Origin: an uncultured Ulvibacter sp.
GTDB taxonomy: Bacteria; Bacteroidota; Bacteroidia; Flavobacteriales; Flavobacteriaceae
Length of the DNA stretch: 64,000 nt
Direction: 5' to 3'
Assembly (NCBI GenBank): GCA_943789105.1
Contig: CALSSW010000003.1
Coordinates: forward strand, 186,001 to 250,000
A program made the translations under genes and the position numbers. The notes under the pieces were generated by a model, which was not told the DNA's origin, did no database searches, and saw only the letters and a list, made by a program, of their open reading frames with translations. The stretch's first letter is position 1. Every line of letters starts with the position of its first letter. Shown here in pieces: positions 1 through 10,300 of the stretch.

Positions 1-498
1 AAAGCAAGTGAGCGTCATCATCAAATGTTATTACAACAGCTCAACAAAACCCTTGAGAGTAAACCCAGTGGTGTTCAAACAAAGACCTATGCGCATCTAC
101 ATTTAATTGCCGAAAAATTAAAGCGTAGAAGTTTGGTCTTTTTATTTACAGACATGTTTCAAAGTGATAAAGAGCAGCATGAGCTTTTCGAGGCACTGCA
201 GCATTTAAAGTATAATAAACATGAAGTAGTTTTGTTTCATACCTATGATAAAGAGAAAGAGCTTCACTTTGATTTTAACAACCGTCCAAAAAAGTTTGTT
301 GATATTGAGACCTCAGAGCATATCAACCTCTATCCAAATAACGTGAAACAAACCTATGAGACTGCAGTGCAGTCTTACTTTGATACCCTGGCTGTTGAAT
401 GCGGACACTATAGAATTAAGTATGTTCCTGTTGATGTAAATGACCGTTTTAATACCATTCTCACCACTTATTTGGTAGAGCGCGCTAGGTTTGGATAA
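1..498 (+). CDS. DUF58 domain protein, C-terminal part
   Basis: The reading frame is open from the first base, so this is the 3' end of a gene that begins outside the window. About 165 residues are visible. They resemble the C-terminal half of DUF58 proteins (VWA-like fold), with a hydrophobic strand followed by the FTDMFQ stretch typical of this family, then a region ending in LVERARFG. DUF58 genes usually sit next to a MoxR-type AAA ATPase and BatA/BatB-type proteins; those would lie to the left and cannot be checked. The biochemical role of DUF58 proteins is not established. The family call rests on recognition of the C-terminal pattern only. Confidence 0.75.
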   Translation, partial: KASERHHQMLLQQLNKTLESKPSGVQTKTYAHLHLIAEKLKRRSLVFLFTDMFQSDKEQHELFEALQHLKYNKHEVVLFHTYDKEKELHFDFNNRPKKFVDIETSEHINLYPNNVKQTYETAVQSYFDTLAVECGHYRIKYVPVDVNDRFNTILTTYLVERARFG

Positions 499-566
499 CA
501 ACTCATGCAAGACAACATCCGTGTGCCAGAGCAACACAAAAAAATTAGAAATATTTAAAATAAATG

Positions 567-597
567 TTTGCAGTTATAAATGGTAGTTTTATATTTG
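567..597 (+). promoter_or_regulatory. Bacteroidota-type promoter for tRNA-Asp
   Basis: A TTTG at 567-570 (-33 element) is followed, after 19 bases, by TATATTTG at 590-597, which fits the TAnnTTTG -7 consensus of the Bacteroidota primary sigma factor. It lies about 60 bases before the tRNA. Confidence 0.7.
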
Positions 598-657
598 CAC
601 TCGCTCCTAGAGATAGAAGTTACAGACAAGCTTTTAAAGTCTTTAAAATAGTAGCAC

Positions 658-731
658 GGTCTGGTAGTTCAGTTGGTTAGAATACCTGCCTGTCACGCAG
701 GGGGTCGCGAGTTCGAGTCTCGTCCAGACCG
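658..731 (+). tRNA. tRNA-Asp (GTC)
   Basis: The acceptor stem GGTCTGG (658-664) pairs with CCAGACC (724-730), with discriminator G731. The anticodon stem CCTGC/GCAGG encloses the loop CTGTCAC, with anticodon GTC at 692-694. The T arm carries GTTCGAGTC. CCA is not encoded. Confidence 0.96.
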
Positions 732-792
732 CTTAAAAATGTTGTGTTGAGTCCTTTGAATAGGGCTTGTGGTTTATTTATAGACCGATGAG

Positions 793-822
793 AAGCTTAT
801 CCAAATGGATGGGCTTTTTTTG
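793..822 (+). terminator. Rho-independent terminator after tRNA-Asp
   Basis: AAGCTTATCC pairs with GGATGGGCTT (two G-U pairs) and is followed by a run of seven T. It ends the tRNA transcript just before the gapN-like gene. Confidence 0.65.
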
Positions 823-860
823 TTTAAGAATTTGTTGTAAATTCGAAACAAAATCTAAAA

Positions 861-2432
861 ATGAGCACATTATCAAGTACTTTCCAAAAGCCTATTCATT
901 CAAATAAATATCTTATAGACGGTGTCCTTAAGCAGTGGACAGGTGATAAGACTGAGGTCTATTCAAATATTTATTATGAAAATGGATCCCCAACTTTATT
1001 AGGCTCAGTTCCTGATATGGATTCAAAGGCAGCTAGTCAGGCAATTAATTCTGCTGTTGCTGCTTTTGATAGAGGAAAGGGTGTTTGGCCTACCATGAAA
1101 GTAAAGGACAGAATTGCTTGCATGAATACTTTTGTTGAAAAGATGAAGCCACATCGAGAAGAGGTAGTTAGGCTACTGATGTGGGAAATAGGAAAGACTA
1201 AAAATGATGCTTACAAAGAATTTGATAGAACAATTGATTATATCATAGATACAATTGAGGCCTACAAGAAACTTGATAGAAAGAGTGCAAGGTTTGACAA
1301 CCAGGGCGGGATATTAGCTCATATAAGGAGAAGCCCTCTTGGTGTAGTGCTATGCTTGGGGCCTTATAATTATCCTTTAAATGAAACGTTTTGTCTTCTT
1401 ATTCCTGCTTTGATTATGGGGAATACCACCATTTTTAAACCAGCCAAGCTAGGAGTTTTGTTAATTACACCCTTACTAAAAGCATTTCAAGAAAGCTTTC
1501 CACCAGGTGTGGTAAATATTGTTTTTGGGCGCGGGCGTAAAATTGCTGCTCCAATAATGCAGACTGGTTTTGTAGATGTACTAGCTTTAATAGGGCATAG
1601 CTCATCTGCTGTAGCCCTTCAAGATGAACATCCATTTAAAAACAGATTGCGATTAATTTTAGGTCTTGAGGCAAATAATCCAGCAATTATTCTTCCAGAC
1701 ACTGATCTTGATCTTGTTGTGCGAGAATGTATTTCAGGGACACTGTCTTATAATGGGCAGCGATGTACTGCTTTAAAAGTACTGTTTGTTCATGCAGATA
1801 TCGTAGATGAGTTTAACAAACGTTTTTCAGAAGCTGTTGACGCATTGAAATTTGGATTACCTTGGGATGATGATGTTTTTCTTACGCCACTACCAGAAAA
1901 AAACAAACCAGCATATATCGATGGACTAATTAAAGACGCGGTTTCAAAAGGAGCTAGTATTTTAAACAAGCGAGGCGGTGAACTTAGTGAAAATTATTGC
2001 TATCCAGCGGTATTATATCCTGTTTCAACAGATATGAAAGTCTTTCAAGAAGAACAATTTGGCCCTGTTATTCCTGTGATCTCTTTTACCACAATTGACG
2101 AGCCACTAGACGCAATTGCAGCCTCACAATACGGGCAACAAGTAAGTCTTTTTGGTAATGACACCAGGCAACTAGGCCCCCTTATTGATATTCTGGCCAA
2201 TCTTGTTTGTAGAGTGAATCTAAACAGTGCTTGCCAACGTGGTCCAGATATTTATCCATTTACAGGAAGAAAAAACTCTGCAGTAGGAACATTAAGTGTT
2301 TTTGATGCACTAAGGAGTTTTTCAATACGCAGTTTTGTAGCCACAAAGGACAATAAAAATAACAAAGAAATCCTTGAAAAATTATTAGCATCTAAAGATT
2401 CTAATTTTATAACCACAGACTATCTTTTATAG
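861..2432 (+). CDS. gapN: NADP-dependent glyceraldehyde-3-phosphate dehydrogenase (GapN-type ALDH)
   Basis: This is a 523-residue aldehyde dehydrogenase superfamily enzyme. Expected activity is irreversible, non-phosphorylating oxidation of glyceraldehyde-3-phosphate to 3-phosphoglycerate with NADP+. The oxyanion Asn lies in GPYNYP (N170), the general base is E270 in GLEANNPAI, and the nucleophile is C302 in NGQRCTAL. The E270 context differs from the usual ELGG of most aldehyde dehydrogenases, but the residue is present. The PYNYPLNE stretch and overall length match GapN-like proteins of Bacteroidota. The ATG at 861 is the first start after the tRNA terminator. The gene stands alone and converges on the SOUL gene. 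Substrate specificity is inferred from family resemblance; another aldehyde substrate is possible. Confidence 0.8.
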   Translation: MSTLSSTFQKPIHSNKYLIDGVLKQWTGDKTEVYSNIYYENGSPTLLGSVPDMDSKAASQAINSAVAAFDRGKGVWPTMKVKDRIACMNTFVEKMKPHREEVVRLLMWEIGKTKNDAYKEFDRTIDYIIDTIEAYKKLDRKSARFDNQGGILAHIRRSPLGVVLCLGPYNYPLNETFCLLIPALIMGNTTIFKPAKLGVLLITPLLKAFQESFPPGVVNIVFGRGRKIAAPIMQTGFVDVLALIGHSSSAVALQDEHPFKNRLRLILGLEANNPAIILPDTDLDLVVRECISGTLSYNGQRCTALKVLFVHADIVDEFNKRFSEAVDALKFGLPWDDDVFLTPLPEKNKPAYIDGLIKDAVSKGASILNKRGGELSENYCYPAVLYPVSTDMKVFQEEQFGPVIPVISFTTIDEPLDAIAASQYGQQVSLFGNDTRQLGPLIDILANLVCRVNLNSACQRGPDIYPFTGRKNSAVGTLSVFDALRSFSIRSFVATKDNKNNKEILEKLLASKDSNFITTDYLL

Positions 2433-2484
2433 CACACCTAATTACATAGGCTTAAAAATTGATCAAAGTGGTCTCTATATCATT

Positions 2485-3084
2485 TTAGTTTTGTGATCTT
2501 GGCTCAAGAACTACAGCCACTTCATTTTTTCTAAAAAACAAATCATAGGGAGGGTTGTATCCAAAGCAGTAAAATTGATTTGTGTGCTTGATATCATTGG
2601 CTTTTAAAGCGGAAACTAATATTCCTTTATGTTCTTTAATCGTTGCATCACTAGCCCATCCAGAAAAGGTTATTACGGCCATTGTTTTTTGTGGCTCTTG
2701 TTTAAAGGTGATGTCTGCTTGATTTGGTTTTGGCAGGGCCTCTTTTGAAATTGCCTCTGGAACCATAAACCCCATAGACGGGTTATCACCCAAAGACATA
2801 CTAACGGGTGAGGTCATTGCAATTTTTTGGTTACGCTCATTGGCCCCAAAAATATAGCCGCCTAATTTAGAGAACCCATTGCTCGCATTTTGTTTATAAC
2901 CCTGATTTGAAAGGGGCACGTTAGTGAAGAGCCTGGCCTGGTAGTCCCGAATTTCTATTTCTCCCACAACAGTGGCCACGGTATAAGGATAGCATTCAAT
3001 TTTTGTGCTACTTCTATGGATAAAAAACTGAGCTATAATAAAAAATACAACTATTGATCCAATAACAATAAATAGTGTTTTCAT
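2485..3084 (-). CDS. SOUL family heme-binding protein
   Basis: This 199-residue protein has an N-terminal membrane anchor (about residues 3-22, all hydrophobic) followed by a SOUL/HBP domain. Typical family features are the opening strands around YPYTVATVVGEIEIRDY, the block KIAMTSPVSM, the FMVPE motif near the middle, and a C-terminal segment containing YNPPYDLFFRKNEV. Eukaryotic SOUL proteins bind heme or tetrapyrroles; the bacterial role is unclear. The anchor suggests a domain exposed to the periplasm. It is 10 bases downstream of the outer-membrane barrel gene on the same strand and may share its transcript. Confidence 0.85.
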   Translation of the reverse strand: MKTLFIVIGSIVVFFIIAQFFIHRSSTKIECYPYTVATVVGEIEIRDYQARLFTNVPLSNQGYKQNASNGFSKLGGYIFGANERNQKIAMTSPVSMSLGDNPSMGFMVPEAISKEALPKPNQADITFKQEPQKTMAVITFSGWASDATIKEHKGILVSALKANDIKHTNQFYCFGYNPPYDLFFRKNEVAVVLEPRSQN

Positions 3085-3094
3085 GGCGCTTTAT

Positions 3095-5830
3095 TTACAA
3101 TGAGTACACCAATCTAAAAGTTACAAAGCGAGGTTGTATAAACGTCTGAGAAGTAAATACCGAAATATTACTGGCGCTGTTTCGTACTTGAGAATCTATA
3201 CCTAAAATATTTGTGGCACGTACTTCATATTCAAAGCTAGCGTCTTTGTCTTTTCTGTAAGACAGTGATGCGTTCCAGGTTTGAAATGAATTTATTTCCT
3301 CTACATCATCACTAAGTCTATTGTAGGTGAAATCTGTTCTAAGGGTGAATGCTTTTTTAATGTAGGCGTCAAATTCTATAGAGGGTGCGTTGGTGGTAAA
3401 GGTAGTGGAGCTTGTTCCTTGATCATTTTGAGCTATAGTATGTCTATAGCGCAACGTTACATTAGGAGCTACTTTAAAGGTGGTACGTATACTTGGAGTA
3501 TAGCTTTGAGTAAACCCTTTATTAACAGATTGTCTTCCTTGAACGAACTGATTTATTTTACTGTAATTTAAATTCACACCCAAACTCCCTCTAATTTTTC
3601 CGAAAGTTCTTTGCATTCTACCAAAGGCAGTAATAGTTTCATCTGCAAAACCTGAATTAAAATAGGTACTGGTTCTAATCACATTTTCAAAATCTGTTAG
3701 ACTTCTAATTTGATCAACGTTTTTTGAATAGGCAATACGGGCAAACACATTGGTGTAATTAAATAAATTGAAGCTTCTGTAAAACAAACTCAAATTGTGT
3801 GAGAGTGCATTTTGAAGCTCTGGGTTACCGTATTGAATGTTATTAAAACTGTTTAGGATTATACCCTCTGCCAGTTTGGTAACGTCTGTAAACTGGTTTT
3901 TCATGTTGTAGTTAAAGGTCAAGCTTTCGCTTTTCTTAAGCTGTACGCGGGTTTCAAAATCTGGGAGTATTCTAAAGAAATCTTCACTGTACTGCTCCCC
4001 AAACTGTCTGTTTTTATTTGAGTAAGCATGCACAGAAAACCCAGGAGTGATCGTGAAAATACCAGCTTTAAAGCGGTAATGAACCCCTAGATATATATCG
4101 CTAAAATCATACTGCGTATCGTTGGTTGCTCTTGCTTGATTAAAGGTTGGTGTTGGCTCAAAAAATGCCCCGTCTTCTAAAAACTGAAAAATGTTTGAGT
4201 TAAAATTTTGCCTGCTTACAATACTTCCAAGGGTAAGGTTTATGTTGCTCTTGTTGTTTATAATGTTGTAATAATCTAGCTTGGCGTCTAGCTGGTTTGA
4301 TTTGATTCGCCTGTCTTGGTTTAAGTTATAATTATTTAAACTTTGATTGAGTCCAAGTGCTCTAGCGGTACTGTCATAAGCATCTTGCTCTTCTGGAGTT
4401 AAATCATTATTGGTGGGATCATTACCCAGTAAAACATTGTAAAAAGGGTCTTCGTCTTTATTTAAGTACTGCGCCTCTAGTGCAAAAATATTAGTCTCAT
4501 TTAGGGTGTAGTAATACTTTAAACTTTGGCTAATACTATAAGGGTTTACCTGGTCTACTTGCTGGGTTGGTCCAACAACAGAAGACACCTGTGTTTGTGT
4601 TTGCTCATCTTTAGAGATGCGCCCTAAAACGTCATACTCCAATTGGTTTTCAAAATTGGGCTGGAATGATGCGCTCAACTTAAGTAGCCCTTGGTCAGAG
4701 CGTTGCGTGCTGGTTTGCTGTGTGGTCTCATCAGGGATTCCTAGATCGCTGTCTGTATATTGTACAATACTAATCTCTCTTGAGGTAACCCGGTTGCTGT
4801 TTAAAATTGCAAACCCAGTTATATCTAGCGCTTGGCTAGGGGAGTAACTAAAGTTGGTGGCCCCTAGTTGGTTTTTAACCTCTAAGGCATCCTTCTGGTT
4901 TGTTAAAAAATTTAAGGAGTTATCTCCCAAATTAATACTTGTTCCACTAGTGTTACTAGGGGCTCTAAAGCCTCCTCCAAAGCCTCTAATATCTTTTCTA
5001 GATAGTGCTGGCTCTCCAGTATTGTTAAGATCACCAATAAAATTAAGACTAAATTTTGGGCTGTAATAAAACAGCTTAGGCTGGGTAAGGTAAAGGGGAT
5101 CATCTTCGCTAACTCCAACACCAGCGGTTACCGTACCAAACCAAAACTTTTCTTTTCCTTCTTTTAATTTTATGTTGATCGCAACGTTATCCTGATTGTT
5201 GGTCACGCCACTTAACTGTCCAACCTCAGAGTAATTACGCAATACTTGTATTTTATCTACCGCCTTAGATGGTATATTTTTGGAGGCCAACTTCGTGTCA
5301 CCATCAAAAAAATCTTTCCCGTTAACCATTAATTTATTGACTACCTTACCTTCTACTTCTATTTGGCCATCTTCGTTTATTTCTACCCCAGGTAAGTTTT
5401 TTAAAACATCTTCTAGTTTTCTTTCAGACCCATTTGTGAAAGAATCTGCATTGTATATTAGCGTATCTCCTCTTACGGTAACAGGCATCTCATAACTAAG
5501 CTCTACTGCATCTAGATTGTTATCTAGACTCAGGTTAAAATCTCTTATAATGTCCTGTTCTTTGGTAGAAATTTCCTGCTCAAAAGTTTTCATCCCTATG
5601 TAGCTCACCTGCATATTATAGGTTTGATTTTTGGACAATGAAAGCATAAATTTTCCATCTTCAGCAGTGACAGAAAAAGACTCAAGAGCACTACTTTGTT
5701 TGTTAATTGCAATAACATTTGCAAGCTCTAGTGGGCTTCCTAAACTATCACGAACTACGCCTTGAAGTTTTACTTGTGAGAGGCCAATACTTGATAGAAA
5801 TAATAAGGCTAAGGTGAAATATATTCTCAT
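3095..5830 (-). CDS. Outer-membrane beta-barrel protein with carboxypeptidase-like regulatory domain
   Basis: This protein of about 911 residues belongs to the TonB-dependent receptor-like outer-membrane barrels of Bacteroidota. A signal peptide (MRIYFTLALLFLSSIGLSQ) is followed by a carboxypeptidase-D regulatory-like domain (about residues 20-105), a plug-like region with the VEVEGKVVNKLMVNGKDFF type pattern near residues 160-180, and a long barrel rich in aromatic and Asn residues. I chose the ATG at 5830 rather than an in-frame TTG at 5842 because it begins a clean signal peptide. The next gene upstream encodes a GLPGLI protein, a pairing seen often in Flavobacteria. The transported substrate is unknown. 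Confidence 0.85.
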   Translation of the reverse strand: MRIYFTLALLFLSSIGLSQVKLQGVVRDSLGSPLELANVIAINKQSSALESFSVTAEDGKFMLSLSKNQTYNMQVSYIGMKTFEQEISTKEQDIIRDFNLSLDNNLDAVELSYEMPVTVRGDTLIYNADSFTNGSERKLEDVLKNLPGVEINEDGQIEVEGKVVNKLMVNGKDFFDGDTKLASKNIPSKAVDKIQVLRNYSEVGQLSGVTNNQDNVAINIKLKEGKEKFWFGTVTAGVGVSEDDPLYLTQPKLFYYSPKFSLNFIGDLNNTGEPALSRKDIRGFGGGFRAPSNTSGTSINLGDNSLNFLTNQKDALEVKNQLGATNFSYSPSQALDITGFAILNSNRVTSREISIVQYTDSDLGIPDETTQQTSTQRSDQGLLKLSASFQPNFENQLEYDVLGRISKDEQTQTQVSSVVGPTQQVDQVNPYSISQSLKYYYTLNETNIFALEAQYLNKDEDPFYNVLLGNDPTNNDLTPEEQDAYDSTARALGLNQSLNNYNLNQDRRIKSNQLDAKLDYYNIINNKSNINLTLGSIVSRQNFNSNIFQFLEDGAFFEPTPTFNQARATNDTQYDFSDIYLGVHYRFKAGIFTITPGFSVHAYSNKNRQFGEQYSEDFFRILPDFETRVQLKKSESLTFNYNMKNQFTDVTKLAEGIILNSFNNIQYGNPELQNALSHNLSLFYRSFNLFNYTNVFARIAYSKNVDQIRSLTDFENVIRTSTYFNSGFADETITAFGRMQRTFGKIRGSLGVNLNYSKINQFVQGRQSVNKGFTQSYTPSIRTTFKVAPNVTLRYRHTIAQNDQGTSSTTFTTNAPSIEFDAYIKKAFTLRTDFTYNRLSDDVEEINSFQTWNASLSYRKDKDASFEYEVRATNILGIDSQVRNSASNISVFTSQTFIQPRFVTFRLVYSL

Positions 5831-5872
5831 AGGGTGTGACAAAAAAAGGATAGTATGTAGTTTTTAAGATTT

Positions 5873-6784
5873 CTAGATTCCTCTTGATCTTCCTCCGCTT
5901 CCACGGCCTCTATTGTCTCTCATTTCTTGCATTTTGCCGGTAATGATTTCATTGTACTGTTTTTTTGTAACCACCTCTCCTTTGGTAGGGCGTTTAATTT
6001 CAATTTTTTCTTCAGGATTCATCACTATTTTATTGCAAAGCATGGTTGTGTTTCCAGCACTAAGTTCTAGAATTAATCCCGGTAAGCCCCAATATTCAGT
6101 TGGGCCTTGACTTACAGGTATCATAGGAGAGTACCATGCAACAACTTCAACCATCTTCTCAGATTCCTCTTCTATGTCTTTTTCTATGTCTTTTTCAACA
6201 ACTGCTTCCGCAACTGCAACTGGTACTTTACTAGCTACACTTATAGAGTCTTTTTTCTTCTTCTTTTTTCTTGGGGTTGTTGATGTAAAGCTTATTTCAG
6301 AAGCTGGACGCATTGTTGTTGCTTTATAACATACGTATTGCCCAATTTTTTTGGTTTCTGAGCCCATCTTCCATTTATATGGCGTCATCTGTTCTGTGAT
6401 CAAAAACTTTTTTCCGAAAAACTCTTGATCTTGCAGAAACACTTTTTCTTTTATGTTTTTGTATTGTAGTCCTGCAGAGAAGCTGCTTCCCCACATACTT
6501 GGCGCTCTTCCGCCAGGGCCTCCTTCTAGTTTTTCATCTTCTTTAAAAATAGACTCTTGCTTGTTGAAAGTAAGTATATATGTTTTTTCGAGCCATGGTT
6601 TCATTCTGGCCTCCATTTGTTTTTTTTGTGCTTCACTCATTTTTCCGCCTCTATCCCAACGGCTCATGTCCATGGTAGTTTTAGAAAAATAATAGGCTTG
6701 GCCTTGGAAGTCTTGTGCATTGATATTGGTAATAAATAAAAGAGTAAAGAGTATTAAAACAACTTTATGAGAAAATGAAAACAT
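5873..6784 (-). CDS. GLPGLI family protein
   Basis: The 303-residue protein has a signal peptide ending at INAQ (about residue 23) and the family signature GLPGLILEL near residue 225. The middle holds a Lys run (residues near 170-180) followed by acidic stretches, probably a flexible linker. The C-terminus ends in a Gly/Arg-rich tail. GLPGLI proteins are periplasmic or surface proteins of Bacteroidota without a defined activity. The gene is 42 bases upstream of the outer-membrane barrel gene and is probably cotranscribed with it. A -7 like TAAGTTTG lies upstream on this strand (6811-6818) without a clear -33 partner. Confidence 0.88.
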   Translation of the reverse strand: MFSFSHKVVLILFTLLFITNINAQDFQGQAYYFSKTTMDMSRWDRGGKMSEAQKKQMEARMKPWLEKTYILTFNKQESIFKEDEKLEGGPGGRAPSMWGSSFSAGLQYKNIKEKVFLQDQEFFGKKFLITEQMTPYKWKMGSETKKIGQYVCYKATTMRPASEISFTSTTPRKKKKKKDSISVASKVPVAVAEAVVEKDIEKDIEEESEKMVEVVAWYSPMIPVSQGPTEYWGLPGLILELSAGNTTMLCNKIVMNPEEKIEIKRPTKGEVVTKKQYNEIITGKMQEMRDNRGRGSGGRSRGI

Positions 6785-7047
6785 AATTATAGTGATTGAT
6801 TGGTTATAGACAAACTTAACGATAGAGAGCTTACTACGTCCTTGTTTTGCATAAGATTAACATTAATAATTCGTATTTGATGTCAAGAAAAGTTTGTAAA
6901 AATGAAATAATTCTAGCCTTTGACTTTATTGACTCGCAATAGTTTAACGGGGGTTGTGTTTTTTACAATTAATTTTGGACAACACCCAAGCCAAAAAGAC
7001 CAGGTTTAAAAAAAGCCTCTAGATATAACTAGAAGCTCTTTATTATG

Positions 7048-7118
7048 TTGTCCCACTAGGACTCGAACCTAGAATGACGATACCAAAAACCGGAGTGTTA
7101 CCATTACACCATGGGACA
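7048..7118 (-). tRNA. tRNA-Gln (TTG)
   Basis: On the minus strand the acceptor TGTCCCA pairs with TGGGACA, the T arm CTAGG-TTCGAGT-CCTAG is perfect, and the loop TTTTGGT contains anticodon TTG. The anticodon stem CCGGT/ATCGT has one end mismatch. CCA is not encoded. Confidence 0.93.
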
Positions 7119-7180
7119 TGACCAAGAGTATAGACCTTCGTCTTGTAAAGCATTGAAATTAATTAATACTTTAGAAGATG

Positions 7181-7210
7181 CAAATTTAAAACAAATTGTA
7201 TACCCTACAA
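7181..7210 (-). promoter_or_regulatory. Bacteroidota-type promoter for tRNA-Gln
   Basis: On the minus strand TTG (7210-7208) is followed after 19 bases by TAAATTTG (7188-7181), matching the TTG/TAnnTTTG consensus. It is about 65 bases upstream of the tRNA. Confidence 0.65.
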
Positions 7211-7356
7211 GCAATTTTTGTAAAAAAAAATCTGGTCGCATTTTAACTATAAAATAAGTCTGTAAGGTGTTACGTTAACAATGATAATGTGCTATTAGTG
7301 TTTAAAAAAAACGAGAAATAGTAGTACATTCGCTACAACCAAAAAAGTATAATTGT

Positions 7357-10300
7357 ATGGGGTCTTTTACATTCAAAAAATGGAATACAATCTTGGGCTG
7401 GTTTGTTTTTTTAATAGCCCTAGTAACTTACTGGAGTACCGTAGAGCCTACTGCTAGTTTCTGGGATGCTGGAGAGTATATCACCACAGCAAGTAATCTT
7501 GAAGTTGGGCATCCTCCAGGAGCGCCCTTGTATCAATTAATGGGAGCCTTCTTCTCTATTTTTGCCATGGATGCTGCAAACATTGCGTTAACCATTAATT
7601 TAATGTCTGTTTTTGCAAGTGCTTTTACCATTTTATTCATGTTTTGGTCTGTCACTATTTTACTGTCCAACTTGGTTAAAAAAAATGACACCTTTACTAA
7701 AAACAATCAAATAGCCATTTTAGGTAGCGCAGTAGTTGGCTCATTAACATTTGCATTTACAGACAGTTTCTGGTACAGTGCTGTAGAGGCAGAGGTGTAT
7801 GCAATGGCAGCTTTTATTATGTCTGTGCTTTTTTATGCTGGCCTTCGCTGGGAAGGAGAAATGTTTACCCCCAGAGGAGATAAATGGGTGGTGTTAATTG
7901 CCTTTGTTATAGGACTTTCCTTTGGGGTTCACTTTATGGGTCTGTTAACCATTCCTGCCATTGGGTTTTTATATTTTTTTAAAAACTACACCAAAGTTAC
8001 GGTCAAAAATTTCTTGATTGCCAATGTGGTCACCGTTGCTATTTTGTTATTTATTTTCAAACTATTACTACCCATGACCTTGCGCTTTTTTAGTGCTGCC
8101 GAAATTTTCTTTGTCAATCAAATAAACATGCCGTTTAATTCTGGAACCATCATAGCTGGGCTTTTGTTTTTGGCAGTATTTTATTTTGGTTTACGGTACA
8201 CTAGAAGGAAGAGTTTTGTAAAACTCAACACATTACTGCTTTGTGTACTTTTTATTTTTATTGGTTTTTCTAGTTGGCTTATGTTACCAATTAGAGCCAA
8301 TGCAGGTACTGTAATTAACGAAAACAATCCAAACAATGCTAGAGAGTTGTTAGCCTATTACAACCGTGAGCAATATCCAGAAACGCACCTTTTTTATGGC
8401 CCACTATTTACAGAGGCATACGTAGGGCTAGATAAAGACAATCCGTTTTTGGATGATAAACCTAAATATGAAAAGGATCTTGAGGCAAAAAAATATGTTA
8501 TTGTAAATGACATTAAAAATGCAAAACAAAACTTTGAAGAGAATCAAAAGGCATTCTTGCCAAGAATGTGGAGTTTGGAGCACAACGCCAATTACATGGA
8601 GATTACGGGCGCGGTAGATTTTGAAATTAAAAGAGAATACCGCTCAGAGCAGTTGCTTGTAGACGAGGTAGCAAAGTTTAAGCAGGCCTATGATAAGGGT
8701 CTTGTAGATAGTGAAGATTACGACAAGTTTTTAAAGAATTTTGGAGATTATCTTGACATAGAAAAACCTGGGTTTTTAACCAACATGCGTTTTATGTTTG
8801 AGTATCAGTTTGGTTATATGTATTGGCGTTATTTTATGTGGAATTTTGCAGGCAGACAAGATGATATTCAAGGCAGGTATGATAAGTTGCACGGAAACTG
8901 GATTAGTGGTATTCCATTTGTGGATCAAATGCTAATAGGGCCTCAAAATAATATACCCACAGACGCCCTAGAGAATAAAGCTAGAAACACCTATTATTTT
9001 ATACCACTACTCATCGGGCTTTTAGGAATTTTGTTTTTGGCCAAGTATGACAAAAAAACCTTTTGGGTGCTCTTGGTATTTTTCCTTTTTACAGGTCTTG
9101 CCTTAAAAGTGTATCTAAACGAAAGACCCTTCGAGCCTAGAGAGCGAGATTATGCCCTTGTAGGAAGTTTTTATGTCTTTGCCATCTGGATTGGATATGG
9201 AGTGTATGCGCTGTATGAAATTTTAAAAGAGCACATAAACCCAAAGCTAGCACTGCCTATTGTCTTGAGCGCAACTATGCTTGGAGCTCCAATGTTGCTA
9301 GTTTCTCAAAACTGGGATGATCATGACCGTTCAAACAGATATACCGCTCAATCTATGGCGCGCATGTATCTGGATAGTATAGCACAAAATGGTATTATTT
9401 TTACCATCGGAGACAATGACACTTTTGCCCTTTGGTACCTTCAAAATATTGAAGGATATAGGCGTGATGTACGTGTAGTAAATACCGCTTTGTTTGCTAC
9501 AGATTGGTACATAGATGACATGAAAAAGAAGGCCTTTGATAGTGATCCCATCCCTTCTCAACTCACTCACGATGATTATAAATACGGCTCAAGAGATTAT
9601 ATTATTTTCAATGAAATTGATACAGACAGTATAAATATTAATGTGTGGATGGATTGGGTGGCCTCAGACGATCCTAGAACAATGTATCAAATACCCAGCA
9701 GCGGGCAAGTAGTTAATACCTTTCCAACAAAAACTTTTAGACTTCCTGTAGATAAGCAGGCTGTTCTTAAAAGTGGTGTAGTTGCTTTAAAAGACCAGGC
9801 CAAGATTGTACCCTATATAGATGTTACTGTAAAGGATGAGGTTATATACAAAAACAGGCTCTTAATGCTGGATATTATTGCCAATAACAAATGGGAGCGC
9901 CCTATTTATTTTAGTGGTGGAAGCTTTGGAGATGATGATTATCTTTGGATGAAAGATTACCTTCAAATGGATGGAGTGGTATATAAATTAGTGCCCATAA
10001 AAACGCCAGTAGATAAAGATAATCCATTTGATATGGGACGTGTAGATGCAGATAAATCATATGAAATTGTCAAAAATTGGGACTGGGGCAATAGCGGTGA
10101 CCCAGCTATATATCACGATATAGAAACCCGCAGAAATGGCTTAACCTATAGAAGTAACTTAGCCCGTATTGCAGATGCGTTGTTAAAAGAAAATAAACTA
10201 GACAAGGCTCGTGAGATACTAGATTTGGCTATGGAAAAAATGCCGGTTGATACCTTTGCATTCTATTCTTTGTTAGAGCCTTACATGCAAATGTATTACA